Below, in pieces: positions 7,347 through 14,370 of a DNA stretch of 32,238 nucleotides. Source of the stretch: a bacterium (GTDB taxonomy: Bacteria > Cyanobacteriota > Vampirovibrionia > Gastranaerophilales > Gastranaerophilaceae). Position numbers and translations under genes: made by a program. The notes below the pieces were generated by a model. It saw only the letters and a list, made by a program, of their open reading frames with translations. It was not told the DNA's origin and made no database searches. The stretch lies in assembly GCA_004558955.1 (NCBI GenBank), contig SFZC01000007.1:1-32238 (forward strand), given 5' to 3'. Within the stretch, counting starts at the first letter, position 1; every line of letters starts with the position of its first letter.

Positions 7347-8306
7347 TTAAAGTTTTTTTCTAATTTCATCAATATAATTTTTGTATTCTTTTTTTAACTT
7401 TTGTGGAGCTAAAATTTCAACAGCATAACCCCATTTAAACAAATTCCACATTATATGTTTATCGCCACTTGCTTTGAAGGTTACAATAACACTACCGTCA
7501 GATTGTTGTTTTACTTTTTGAGTTGGGTGAAAGTTGTAATTCAAAACATCTTCAGATGCTTCCGGAATAAATTTTAATTTAACATTATAGATTTCTCCAA
7601 AATAAACTCCAAATGATTTTTTTGAAAACTCTTGTAAATCAAAATTCTTTGCATCAAATTTCTCATTTGTTAATTGTATATTTTTCAATTTATGCAAAAC
7701 ATAGTTAAATTCACCGACACCTTTGGCAGATTCTCTTGCAATTAAATGAACTTTTTCTCCATAAATTAAGCCTAATGGTTCTAAAGTTCTTTCTTTATCG
7801 TGGTAAATTGCTTTAATTTTTCTATTTTCTTTTATTGCTTGGCGAATAATAGAAATAGTTTCTAAATTTACTTTATAACATTGTGATTGACGAATTGCAT
7901 AACCTTCTGATTGAAGTAATAGTTCAATTTGATTATTATCCATTTTGTTATGTTTATATTTTAAGGCTTTAATTTTGGTTAAAATTTCATCAAGTTCTGT
8001 TTGGGATAATTTATCACAAGTTGGTTTTAATTTTTCCAGAAACGCAATATCTTCATTTGAAAAAGAAATAAGTTCATTCAATGAATAATTGGTAAACCCC
8101 CATCGCTTACAACGTTCTTCTGTTTCTATTTCATCTACTTGCGGTAAAATTGCAAGTACACTATCACGCATTCTTTCTGCGGTTCTGCGAGAAACATTAA
8201 ACCTTTCTTGAATGTCATTTAATGATACTCCATTCAATTTTGAAAGCATAAAAATTATTAAATCAATTATATCTGAAACTCTTGAATATCTTGGTTTTTC
8301 TTCCAT
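7347..8306 (-). CDS. WYL-domain transcriptional regulator
   Basis: 319 residues. The N-terminus is a winged helix-turn-helix (about 10-65) with LNGVSLNDIQERFNVSRRTAERMRD. A helical linker follows, and the WYL domain lies at about 150-235, with IKAIYHDKERTLEPLGLIYG followed by KVHLIARE, where VHL stands at the place of the name-giving Trp-Tyr-Leu. A C-terminal WCX-like part follows (HIMWNLFKWGYAVEIL). WYL regulators sense nucleic acids or nucleotides (PafBC, BrxR, DriD) and often control DNA damage or defence genes. A GGAGT ribosome site precedes the ATG. The gene's own promoter contains the regulon motif, as do five other promoters in the window, so it is my candidate for the regulator of this set. 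That link is inference. Confidence 0.88.
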   Translation of the reverse strand: MEEKPRYSRVSDIIDLIIFMLSKLNGVSLNDIQERFNVSRRTAERMRDSVLAILPQVDEIETEERCKRWGFTNYSLNELISFSNEDIAFLEKLKPTCDKLSQTELDEILTKIKALKYKHNKMDNNQIELLLQSEGYAIRQSQCYKVNLETISIIRQAIKENRKIKAIYHDKERTLEPLGLIYGEKVHLIARESAKGVGEFNYVLHKLKNIQLTNEKFDAKNFDLQEFSKKSFGVYFGEIYNVKLKFIPEASEDVLNYNFHPTQKVKQQSDGSVIVTFKASGDKHIMWNLFKWGYAVEILAPQKLKKEYKNYIDEIRKKL

Positions 8307-8326
8307 ATATAAACTCCTTTTTGCTT

Positions 8327-8362
8327 ATTGTATCACAAAAATACGTCAAATATGGGCGTTAA
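8327..8362 (-). promoter_or_regulatory. Promoter of the WYL regulator with shared motif
   Basis: In transcript orientation: GCCC, ATATTT, GACGTA, nine bases, and an extended -10 box TGATACAAT (hexamer 8327-8332), 20 bases before the ATG. The motif (8342-8358) is partly palindromic, TACGTC against GGCGTTA, and lies in the 57-base gap after the rtcB stop. It suggests autoregulation. Confidence 0.7.
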
Positions 8363-8363
8363 T

Positions 8364-9485
8364 TTATTCTTTTGCTTTAAAGTTGTACAAGGGTTTTAAA
8401 TGGTCTATGATTTCAGCAGTTGGAGCAATCGCTTGAATTATCTCATTGCTGTCTTTATAAGCACTTGGAGATTCATCTAGTGTTGCAGTAGAAATACAAC
8501 TTGAAAAAATATCTTTCATTTGATTTTTATATTCTTGCATTGTCAACTGGTCTTTGGCTTGTGTTCTAGATAAGGCTCTGCCTGCACCATGCGGAGCAGA
8601 ATTATTCCAATCAGAATTACCTTTCCCGATGCAAATCAAAGAACCATCAGCCATATTAAGTGGAATTAAAACTTTCTCATTTTTATTACAAGAAATTGCC
8701 CCTTTTCTAATAATTCCATCTTGTCCAATGTAATTATGGATTGTTTCAAATTCCTCATCCAGCTTCCAACGCATTCCGACCATAATATCGTGTGCCATAA
8801 TTTTTCGATTTAAGTTTGCATATTCTCTGCAATATTCTGCACAAATTAAATAGTCTTGAGCATCTTTACCCGTTAAATATGATAATTGTTTTAGTTCTCC
8901 GGAGCCATAGCAATTTTTCTTAATTGCCAAATCTTGAAAATAGATTGCCAGTTTTAATCCGATATTTCTTGAACCACTGTGAATTATCAAGTATGTTCCT
9001 GTTGTACCTTTTTCTAAAGAGATAAAATGGTTTCCTCCACCTAGAGAACCGATTTTATTGACGTGATTGACAAAATTATCTTTCAGAATATCTTTGCAAA
9101 TCTTTTTAGTTTTTTCAATAAATTCTTCCGGAACTAATTCACTAAATCTTTTTCTTCCATCCCTACCAAATGGAATGTTCCGGCGAATAACTTTATCAAG
9201 TTTTTCATAATCATTCGTAATATCCTTATCATCCAGTTTTATAACATGCATTCCGCAAAATTGGTCAACTCCGATAATGTTTGGAATAATTTCTCCATTT
9301 TTAGGCATTTCAGCAGTAAAACCGATTGTACAGCCTTTCCCTTTATGGCAATCTGGCATTATTCTAACTTCGCAATCTTTAAAAATTGGGTGATTACAGA
9401 TTGCCAATGTCTGTTCTGTAACATCAATATCTTCAACTTCTGTAAAAATTTTTGCTGATGTATATTTCCCATTTATTTCGTACAT
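8364..9485 (-). CDS. rtcB: RtcB RNA ligase
   Basis: 373 residues, slightly shorter than E. coli RtcB (408). RtcB joins RNA 3'-phosphate or cyclic phosphate ends to 5'-OH ends using GTP and Mn2+, repairing cleaved tRNA or rRNA. Visible active-site motifs: MPDCHKGKG, GVDQFCGM with metal-binding Asp74 and Cys77, LGGGNHF with His153, IIHSGSRN with His169, and APHGAGRALSRTQA with His299, the residue that takes GMP. One oddity is GVDQFCGM in place of the usual GVDIGCGM. An adjacent small gene lies 42 bases upstream on the same transcript. Context suggests control by the neighbouring WYL protein, in the role RtcR plays elsewhere. On a mobile element RtcB may counter RNA-cutting toxins; several toxin-like genes lie nearby. 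Confidence 0.93.
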   Translation of the reverse strand: MYEINGKYTSAKIFTEVEDIDVTEQTLAICNHPIFKDCEVRIMPDCHKGKGCTIGFTAEMPKNGEIIPNIIGVDQFCGMHVIKLDDKDITNDYEKLDKVIRRNIPFGRDGRKRFSELVPEEFIEKTKKICKDILKDNFVNHVNKIGSLGGGNHFISLEKGTTGTYLIIHSGSRNIGLKLAIYFQDLAIKKNCYGSGELKQLSYLTGKDAQDYLICAEYCREYANLNRKIMAHDIMVGMRWKLDEEFETIHNYIGQDGIIRKGAISCNKNEKVLIPLNMADGSLICIGKGNSDWNNSAPHGAGRALSRTQAKDQLTMQEYKNQMKDIFSSCISTATLDESPSAYKDSNEIIQAIAPTAEIIDHLKPLYNFKAKE

Positions 9486-9527
9486 TATTCCTCCTTATTA
9501 TTATTTTAGTTTTAATTTTCTTGCTAA

Positions 9528-9842
9528 TTATGCTGCCATTTTTTCTGTTATATGTAATCTTTGAGCGGTTGCTTTTATTGAAAAATGTTCTTCGCCAAAA
9601 ATCTTTTTAAAATCAGATATTGAAATAGCAGTTCCTTCGCATCTACAACTTGGCGGAATTTTATCCAAAATTTTATAATCCATTGATTCAATAAAGGTTT
9701 TGAATTTGCCTAAATCTGTAAAATTACCATTTTTATCTGTCCATAATTTTGATTCTGATTTATAAAAATCTGAAATGTATTTCATTATCATTTGCATATT
9801 TCCGCTAAAGACTACTTTGTTTGCTCGTATTAAATATTTCAT
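9528..9842 (-). CDS. Small hypothetical protein cotranscribed with rtcB
   Basis: 104 residues beginning MKYLIRANK. I do not recognise a family; it is not archease-like, the usual RtcB helper. It has a helical middle (MQMIMKYISDFYKSESKLW), a PPSCRCEG segment with two close cysteines and a basic C-terminal helix. The start is the ATG at 9842, nine bases after AAGGA; a TTG two codons earlier is too close to that site. It is the first gene after the regulated promoter at 9869-9904, so its product is made together with RtcB and may act in the same RNA-repair step. Confidence 0.6.
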   Translation of the reverse strand: MKYLIRANKVVFSGNMQMIMKYISDFYKSESKLWTDKNGNFTDLGKFKTFIESMDYKILDKIPPSCRCEGTAISISDFKKIFGEEHFSIKATAQRLHITEKMAA

Positions 9843-9868
9843 TTTCAATAATCCTTTTCTTTTTTTAC

Positions 9869-9904
9869 ATCATAAAATATAAGTACGTCTTATACGGGCG
9901 TACT
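9869..9904 (-). promoter_or_regulatory. Promoter of the rtcB operon with palindromic shared motif
   Basis: In transcript orientation: GCCC, GTATAA, GACGTA, nine bases, and a TATGAT -10 box at 9869-9874. This copy is the best palindrome of the six: AGTACGTC (9882-9889) and GGCGTACT (9897-9904) match at seven of eight positions around a seven-base centre, as expected for a dimeric regulator. Confidence 0.7.
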
Positions 9905-10053
9905 GAATTGATGCTCTTTTTGAATAGTTTTTCAAGTCATTGAAAAGAATTGTGTCTAAGTGATTTGGATAAAATAACACTATTAATTTACAAATAGAAA
10001 AATTAAATAATTATTGTGAGAACTTATATTCCCTTAAAATATTACTCGAAGTC

Positions 10054-10082
10054 TTGACAAAAATTGAATTATAGTAAATAAT
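10054..10082 (+). promoter_or_regulatory. Promoter of a small-RNA candidate
   Basis: A perfect TTGACA -35 box at 10054-10059 and, 17 bases later, AATAAT at 10077-10082 (or TAATAT two bases further). No open reading frame follows; a hairpin terminator lies about 45 bases downstream, so the transcript would be very short. Confidence 0.5.
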
Positions 10083-10088
10083 ATACAT

Positions 10089-10143
10089 GTACAACCTAGG
10101 ATGTTCTCCCTGCACTTTGCTGCATAGAAGCCTAGGTTTTTTT
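10089..10143 (+). ncRNA. Small structured RNA candidate with its own terminator
   Basis: The predicted transcript of about 55 bases is almost entirely one structure. The outer stem is AACCTAGG (10093-10100) with CCTAGGTT (10131-10138), followed by seven T (10137-10143) as in a Rho-independent terminator. Inside are TTCT/AGAA (10104-10107 with 10126-10129) and a TGCA/TGCA hairpin (10111-10124) around a CTTTGC loop. Its 3' end overlaps the last codon and stop of the convergent Abi-like gene by about 12 bases. It could be only an isolated terminator, but the good promoter just upstream supports a real RNA. Confidence 0.45.
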
Positions 10144-10833
10144 GTTTGGAAGTGTTGTACGTTTCACCAATATATTGTATGTATCTAAAAAAGTAGATGT
10201 TTGTTTCAATATTTTCAAATTATCATTTGGCAAAAAAGATAACATTTCTAAAATATCATTGTATAAATTTAATGTACGTTCTGGATACTTAAATATTTTT
10301 TCATAATGAAATACTCTGTTTCTAAACCGTCTGATATTGTATAATTTTTTAGCTATATAATTTATTGATGGTTTCTTATTAAAATTAGGAAATACTCCAT
10401 AAAAACGTCTTGGCTTATTCCAAATTAATGAATTGTATTTTTTTACACAAAGATTTGTCCAAAATCCAAAATTAAGATTTGCAACAATTTTACCTGTAGA
10501 AAAATCTTTTGATTTTTCTATGCATTCAATTTTTGTGTCATTGTATGTCTTTAAGAGAACTTTGTATTCACTAATGTCAAGTTGTATTTTATTATTTATT
10601 GCATCTTCAATCCATGTTTTTGAAATATATTCCTTTAAAATATTATTAATTGTATTTCTTAAAATGACTTCCAATGTACATAGTTCAGGATAGATAGCTT
10701 GCGATATTTTTATATTGTCTCTGTAATTTGCAACTATTTCATTAATCGTGTCATTTTCAGAATATGCAAATGAGGCTAACCTTTCAGTACTATATATTAT
10801 GTCATATTTTTCGATTTCTTTTTGTTTAACCAT
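10132..10833 (-). CDS. Abi-like protein (Abi_2/AbiD-AbiF family, HEPN-type)
   Basis: 233 residues. Features of the Abi_2 family: an early AYSENDT segment, IYPELCTLEVILRNTINNIL, LNFGFWTNLC, and near the C-terminus RRFRNRVFHYEKIF, which holds the R-x4-H motif typical of HEPN RNases. These proteins abort phage infection in lactococci and are thought to act as toxins that cut RNA. The gene stands alone; no protein antitoxin is adjacent, but a small-RNA candidate is convergent at its 3' end. A TATAAT box (10840-10845) lies only six bases before the ATG and there is no ribosome site, so the mRNA is probably leaderless and weakly translated. Family call is good; RNase activity is inferred from the motif. 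Confidence 0.8.
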   Translation of the reverse strand: MVKQKEIEKYDIIYSTERLASFAYSENDTINEIVANYRDNIKISQAIYPELCTLEVILRNTINNILKEYISKTWIEDAINNKIQLDISEYKVLLKTYNDTKIECIEKSKDFSTGKIVANLNFGFWTNLCVKKYNSLIWNKPRRFYGVFPNFNKKPSINYIAKKLYNIRRFRNRVFHYEKIFKYPERTLNLYNDILEMLSFLPNDNLKILKQTSTFLDTYNILVKRTTLPNKKT

Positions 10834-10940
10834 GCGTAAATTATACTACAAATAGACTTATCCGGAATTCTTAATTGTTAGAAATAAAGCCTTATGTTAT
10901 TTATACAAAGTTTTGCAAGTATATTTCCTAAATTTTAGCC

Positions 10941-11255
10941 CTAATCAACAAGAGCTTTTGCTATTTTATAAAAATCTTTCATTCTCTCAGGGTTATTATT
11001 CAAAATTTGTTCAATTTCAGCTTGTAAGTTTTTATTATCATTATGATGTTCAAAATTAAAAACTTCTGAAAAATCTACCTCAAGCACTTGTAATAGTTTT
11101 TCTAGTGTTGACATTAATGGATAATTTCGTCCTGTAACGATGTTGCTTAATGCTGTTGGTTCTATTCCAATTAACTCTGCTAATTTTTCTTGGCTAATAT
11201 TTTTCTTTTTAATAAGTTCTTTAATCCTACGTCCTAAAAGCTTTTTCTTATCCAT
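10941..11255 (-). CDS. XRE-family helix-turn-helix regulator
   Basis: 104 residues. The helix-turn-helix spans about residues 8-62: IKELIKKKNISQEKLAELIG, then EPTALSNIVTGRNYP and TLEKLLQVLEV. The C-terminal 40 residues are acidic and helical, likely for dimerisation. The ATG has an AAGGTGAT site; a promoter with TTGAAA and TATAAA boxes 17 bases apart lies upstream. It is divergent from the two DUF1643 genes, and the shared intergenic region carries several copies of an ATACTGAA half-site, so it probably represses both directions. Confidence 0.85.
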   Translation of the reverse strand: MDKKKLLGRRIKELIKKKNISQEKLAELIGIEPTALSNIVTGRNYPLMSTLEKLLQVLEVDFSEVFNFEHHNDNKNLQAEIEQILNNNPERMKDFYKIAKALVD

Positions 11256-11324
11256 ATAATCACCTTACTTGCAATTTGATTTTATATAATCGTACAAATA
11301 AAGTTTCAAAATCGACATAGAAAG

Positions 11325-11405
11325 ATACTGAACTTAAATGAGTTAATTCAGTATGAAATGTATTATGATTTGATTATTCTGTACTTCTGAGCAAAACTTC
11401 AGTAC
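11325..11405. promoter_or_regulatory. Operator cluster between XRE regulator and DUF1643 genes
   Basis: The half-site ATACTGAA at 11325-11332 faces TTCAGTAT at 11347-11354 (eight-base perfect inverted repeat, 14-base centre). A third, TTCAGTAC at 11398-11405, pairs with the partial GTACTTC at 11381-11387. Such repeats in a divergent control region fit binding of the neighbouring XRE protein. Confidence 0.55.
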
Positions 11406-11471
11406 AAAGGAGATTAACACCCATTTCTGACATAGTTTGAAGTTAGAATAGGTAAAAGAAAGGATTTTAAT

Positions 11472-12332
11472 ATGTATTCAAAAGAAAAAATCGAAAATCT
11501 GCTTAGTATGTTCAAACTTGCAAAACCCATGGATTTGAAAAATGGAAACGGGTTTCTTGTATATTCTGATGAAACTATTGATAATACTTCAAATAGTGAG
11601 TTAAAACATAAATATGAGAATGAATGTAAAGAGATAAAAAGCAAAAAAGAAAAAAATATTTATCGTTATTACTATTATGAAAAATTTGAAAACGATAGCA
11701 CACTACATGCAACAATAGTCATGATGAATCCAGCTTTTGCGGATTCTGTAGAACCTGATAATACAATTAAAAATATCGAAAAATATTTGAATAACGAAAA
11801 AGATGCTATTTTAAAACATTTACCGAATATTCACAATGAATTCGGTTCATTTGATATTATAAATCTTTATCCTATTAGAATGCCAAAATCTGAAAAGCTC
11901 AATGAGTTTTTAGAGCTAACAAAAATTGAAACAGAAAAGTATAAACAATTTGTTAAAGATTATCTCAGGGAAAGCGACAAAAATCACATTGTTATTGCTG
12001 CCTGGGGCGCTAATAAAAAAGATAATGAACTTGCTAGAAAATTATTTGCAGACTTGGATATAAAATTCTATTGTTATGGATTAACTAAAAATGGTTACCC
12101 AAAACATTTTAGTTCATTAGCATATAACAATTTTAATAAGTTTAGATGCCCATTACCTTATATAAAAATTAATAATTGGATTAAGAAGTCTGGTTTATCC
12201 GCTTATGACAAAGAAAGACTTGATGACGTAAGAAATTTAAAACAGTGGCTTACAAGCTCTCCATCAATAAGCCAATACTACGTTGATTATATGAATGGTC
12301 TGCTAAAAGATGTTTTTAAGCAAGTTGAGTAG
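11472..12332 (+). CDS. DUF1643 family protein, first of a tandem pair
   Basis: 286 residues. The DUF1643 pattern is seen as IYRYYYYEKF, ATIVMMNPAFADSVEPDNT (near residues 85-100), GSFDIINLYPIRMP and HIVIAAWGANKKDNE, then a YCYGLTKNGYPKHF end. After this come about 75 extra residues with no match I know. The family has no established function. A ribosome site AAAGGATT precedes the ATG. The gene follows the XRE operator region and is followed by a second DUF1643 gene in the same direction, 116 bases on. The N-terminus before the core is also longer than in simple family members. Probably a defence or nucleic-acid-related accessory gene; that is a guess from context. Confidence 0.7.
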   Translation: MYSKEKIENLLSMFKLAKPMDLKNGNGFLVYSDETIDNTSNSELKHKYENECKEIKSKKEKNIYRYYYYEKFENDSTLHATIVMMNPAFADSVEPDNTIKNIEKYLNNEKDAILKHLPNIHNEFGSFDIINLYPIRMPKSEKLNEFLELTKIETEKYKQFVKDYLRESDKNHIVIAAWGANKKDNELARKLFADLDIKFYCYGLTKNGYPKHFSSLAYNNFNKFRCPLPYIKINNWIKKSGLSAYDKERLDDVRNLKQWLTSSPSISQYYVDYMNGLLKDVFKQVE

Positions 12333-12448
12333 TTAATTTTTGTGTCTAAGTACTTGAATTCTTTTATAGCAAGAGCGATGAATGGAACTAGCACGCCCGA
12401 ATTGGTTGTTAAAATAATCAATAATATATTTGCGAAAGGAGATATTAT

Positions 12449-13150
12449 ATGCAAAATGTAAAAAAGGTACTTGAAAATATTGAAAAATTTAATAACACTA
12501 CAAAATTGAATAAAGTTATGCCAGAAGGAGACATTATTTATGAACCTTTAATAAATAGTAAATCAAAAAAATCTAGTGGAACTAGAAATTATGGTTATAT
12601 GATTTTCTCTAAAGAAGAATATGAACCTGCGTTAGACAAACTGAAACAATGTCAACGAAAACATAGATACTACTATTATGAACAATTAGCAAAAGATAAT
12701 GCTAAAAATGTTATATTTGTAATGTTCAACCCGAGTACGGCTTGTCCAAATTGTGATGATCCTACGATTAGAAATTGCCGAACTTTAGTTGAAAATACAT
12801 ACGGAAGTATGGAGATTATAAATATTTATTCTCAAAGAAATCCAAATGTTAAAGAAATTGTAAAAGACGATAATGAAGAAAACTTGAATTTCATTAAAGC
12901 ATTTTTAGATAATTGCAGAGGTTCGGATATTGTTGTCGCTTGGGGCTATGGTAAAAAAAAGAAATACAAAGCTCAAGTTGAAGCCGTAGAAAAATTACTA
13001 GATGATTTTAATAAGTATAAAATCATAGTAAAAGAAGAGGTAATTAAAAAAAGAATTAAAGAAATTCAAAATCTTGATAGGCACCCTGCACCAACATCTT
13101 GGGCAGTTTTTAATGGGTTTGGGTATTCAGCAGAATTAGCTAAGTATTAA
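12449..13150 (+). CDS. DUF1643 family protein, second of a tandem pair
   Basis: 233 residues, with the clearest DUF1643 signature of the two: HRYYYYEQL, VIFVMFNPSTA followed by CDDPTIRNC, GSMEIINIYSQRNPN and DIVVAWGYGKKKKY. The end carries RHPAPTSWAVFNGFGYSAEL. An AAAGGAG site lies seven bases before the ATG. It shares the core layout with the gene before it but little sequence elsewhere, so the pair is an old duplication or two separate subfamilies brought together. The final HPAP...GFGYS stretch resembles the HPSP motif region of uracil-DNA glycosylases; see findings. A 13-base perfect inverted repeat follows at 13156. Confidence 0.75.
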   Translation: MQNVKKVLENIEKFNNTTKLNKVMPEGDIIYEPLINSKSKKSSGTRNYGYMIFSKEEYEPALDKLKQCQRKHRYYYYEQLAKDNAKNVIFVMFNPSTACPNCDDPTIRNCRTLVENTYGSMEIINIYSQRNPNVKEIVKDDNEENLNFIKAFLDNCRGSDIVVAWGYGKKKKYKAQVEAVEKLLDDFNKYKIIVKEEVIKKRIKEIQNLDRHPAPTSWAVFNGFGYSAELAKY

Positions 13151-13155
13151 TATTT

Positions 13156-13190
13156 ATTTACGCCACGTTCGAAATGGACGTGGCGTAAAT
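13156..13190 (+). terminator. Strong hairpin after the DUF1643 pair
   Basis: ATTTACGCCACGT (13156-13168) pairs perfectly with ACGTGGCGTAAAT (13178-13190) across a nine-base loop. It lies six bases after the DUF1643 stop. There is no T-run, so it may act as an mRNA-stabilising or transcription-stalling hairpin and not a classical terminator. Confidence 0.5.
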
Positions 13191-13218
13191 GCTATTTATA
13201 TAGTATTTTTAATTAAAC

Positions 13219-13248
13219 TTGCAAAATTCGGAGAAAATGTGGTATAAT
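13219..13248 (+). promoter_or_regulatory. Promoter of the Fic gene
   Basis: TTGCAA at 13219-13224 and a perfect TATAAT at 13243-13248 with an 18-base spacer and an upstream TG. A direct repeat of ATTCGGAGAAAA (13226-13237 and 13260-13271) sits once in the spacer and once over the ribosome site of the gene. Confidence 0.65.
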
Positions 13249-13272
13249 ATCCGTATAACATTCGGAGAAAAC

Positions 13273-14370
13273 ATGAAATATATCTATCAAAACGCAGACT
13301 GGCACAGCTTTAGATGGTGCGGAGAAAAAATTCAAAATTTATTATTAGAAATCAAAAAAGCGCAGGGTTTTTTACTGGGGAAAATGGATTCTCTAGGGTT
13401 TGATGTCAAGAACAATGCTCTATTACAGGTCTTGACTGAAAATATTATTAAATCATCTGAAATTGAAGGTCAAATTTTAGATAAACATTTGGTTCGTTCA
13501 TCTATTGCTAGACGATTAGGTATAGACATCGGTGGCGAAACACCAGTTTCAAGAGATATTGAGGGGGTTGTGGAAATGATGCTTGATGCCACTCAAAATT
13601 ATACCTCAGAGATGACCAAAGACAGACTTATAGGTTGGCATGCTGCACTTTTTCCGACAGGTTTTAGCGGAATGTACAAAATTAATGTAGGGAATTATAG
13701 AACTGATGAACTTGGTCCAATGCAAGTTATTTCTGGCTATGAGGGGAAAGAAAAAGTTCATTATGAAGCTCCATCTGCTTTAATTTTAGAAAAAGAAATG
13801 GAAGAATTCTTAAATTATATAAATACAGATAATGAATGTGATTTTTTAATAAAAGCAGGTATTGTTCATCTCTGGTTTGTAATTTTACACCCTTTTGATG
13901 ATGGTAATGGGAGAATTGCAAGAGCATTAACAGATATGATTCTTGCAAGAAGTGATGATAGCAAATTTCGTTTTTATTCAATGTCTTCACAAATACAGAA
14001 AAACAGAAAAATCTATTATGAAATTTTAGAGAAAACTCAAAAGGGCTCAATGGATATAACAAATTGGCTTGTATGGTTTTTAAAAAATCTGTTAATTGCA
14101 ATACAATCAAGTGGTGAAATCACCAATAAAGTTTTACAAAAAGCTGAATTCTGGCAAAAAAATTCGAATATAGTTTTTAACGAAAGACAAATTAAAGTAT
14201 TAAATCGGTTTATTGATAATTTTGAAGGTAATCTTACAACAACAAAGTGGGCAAAAATGTGTAATTGTTCACAAGATACTGCTACATTAGATATTAATGA
14301 TCTAATTGTAAAAAAAATACTGAAAAAAGTTGGCAAAGGGCGAGCTACGCATTATCTGTTGTGTAAATAA
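13273..14370 (+). CDS. Fic family protein (probable AMP transferase)
   Basis: 365 residues. The Fic core motif HPFDDGNGRIAR is complete, with catalytic His206. Upstream, SSEIEG at 61-66 fits the (S/T)xxxE(G/N) inhibitory motif of N-terminally autoinhibited (class II) Fic enzymes, so no separate antitoxin is needed. The N-terminus (YIYQNADWHSFRW) matches the DUF4172 domain that precedes many Fic domains, and the C-terminal 80 residues look like a winged helix (WAKMCNCSQDTATLDINDLI). Fic enzymes transfer AMP to a target protein. The start is the ATG after GGAGAAAAC. The stop at 14370 abuts the stop of the convergent AAA+ gene with no base between. Family is certain; target unknown. Confidence 0.9.
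   Translation: MKYIYQNADWHSFRWCGEKIQNLLLEIKKAQGFLLGKMDSLGFDVKNNALLQVLTENIIKSSEIEGQILDKHLVRSSIARRLGIDIGGETPVSRDIEGVVEMMLDATQNYTSEMTKDRLIGWHAALFPTGFSGMYKINVGNYRTDELGPMQVISGYEGKEKVHYEAPSALILEKEMEEFLNYINTDNECDFLIKAGIVHLWFVILHPFDDGNGRIARALTDMILARSDDSKFRFYSMSSQIQKNRKIYYEILEKTQKGSMDITNWLVWFLKNLLIAIQSSGEITNKVLQKAEFWQKNSNIVFNERQIKVLNRFIDNFEGNLTTTKWAKMCNCSQDTATLDINDLIVKKILKKVGKGRATHYLLCK

Noticed and set aside
9950-12351. Exact 12-base direct repeat TTGTGTCTAAGT at 9950-9961 and 12340-12351, flanking the Abi, XRE and first DUF1643 genes
   Set aside because: It could be a target-site duplication, but it is short, cuts between the two related DUF1643 genes and no recombinase or terminal repeat goes with it. 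Chance is as likely.
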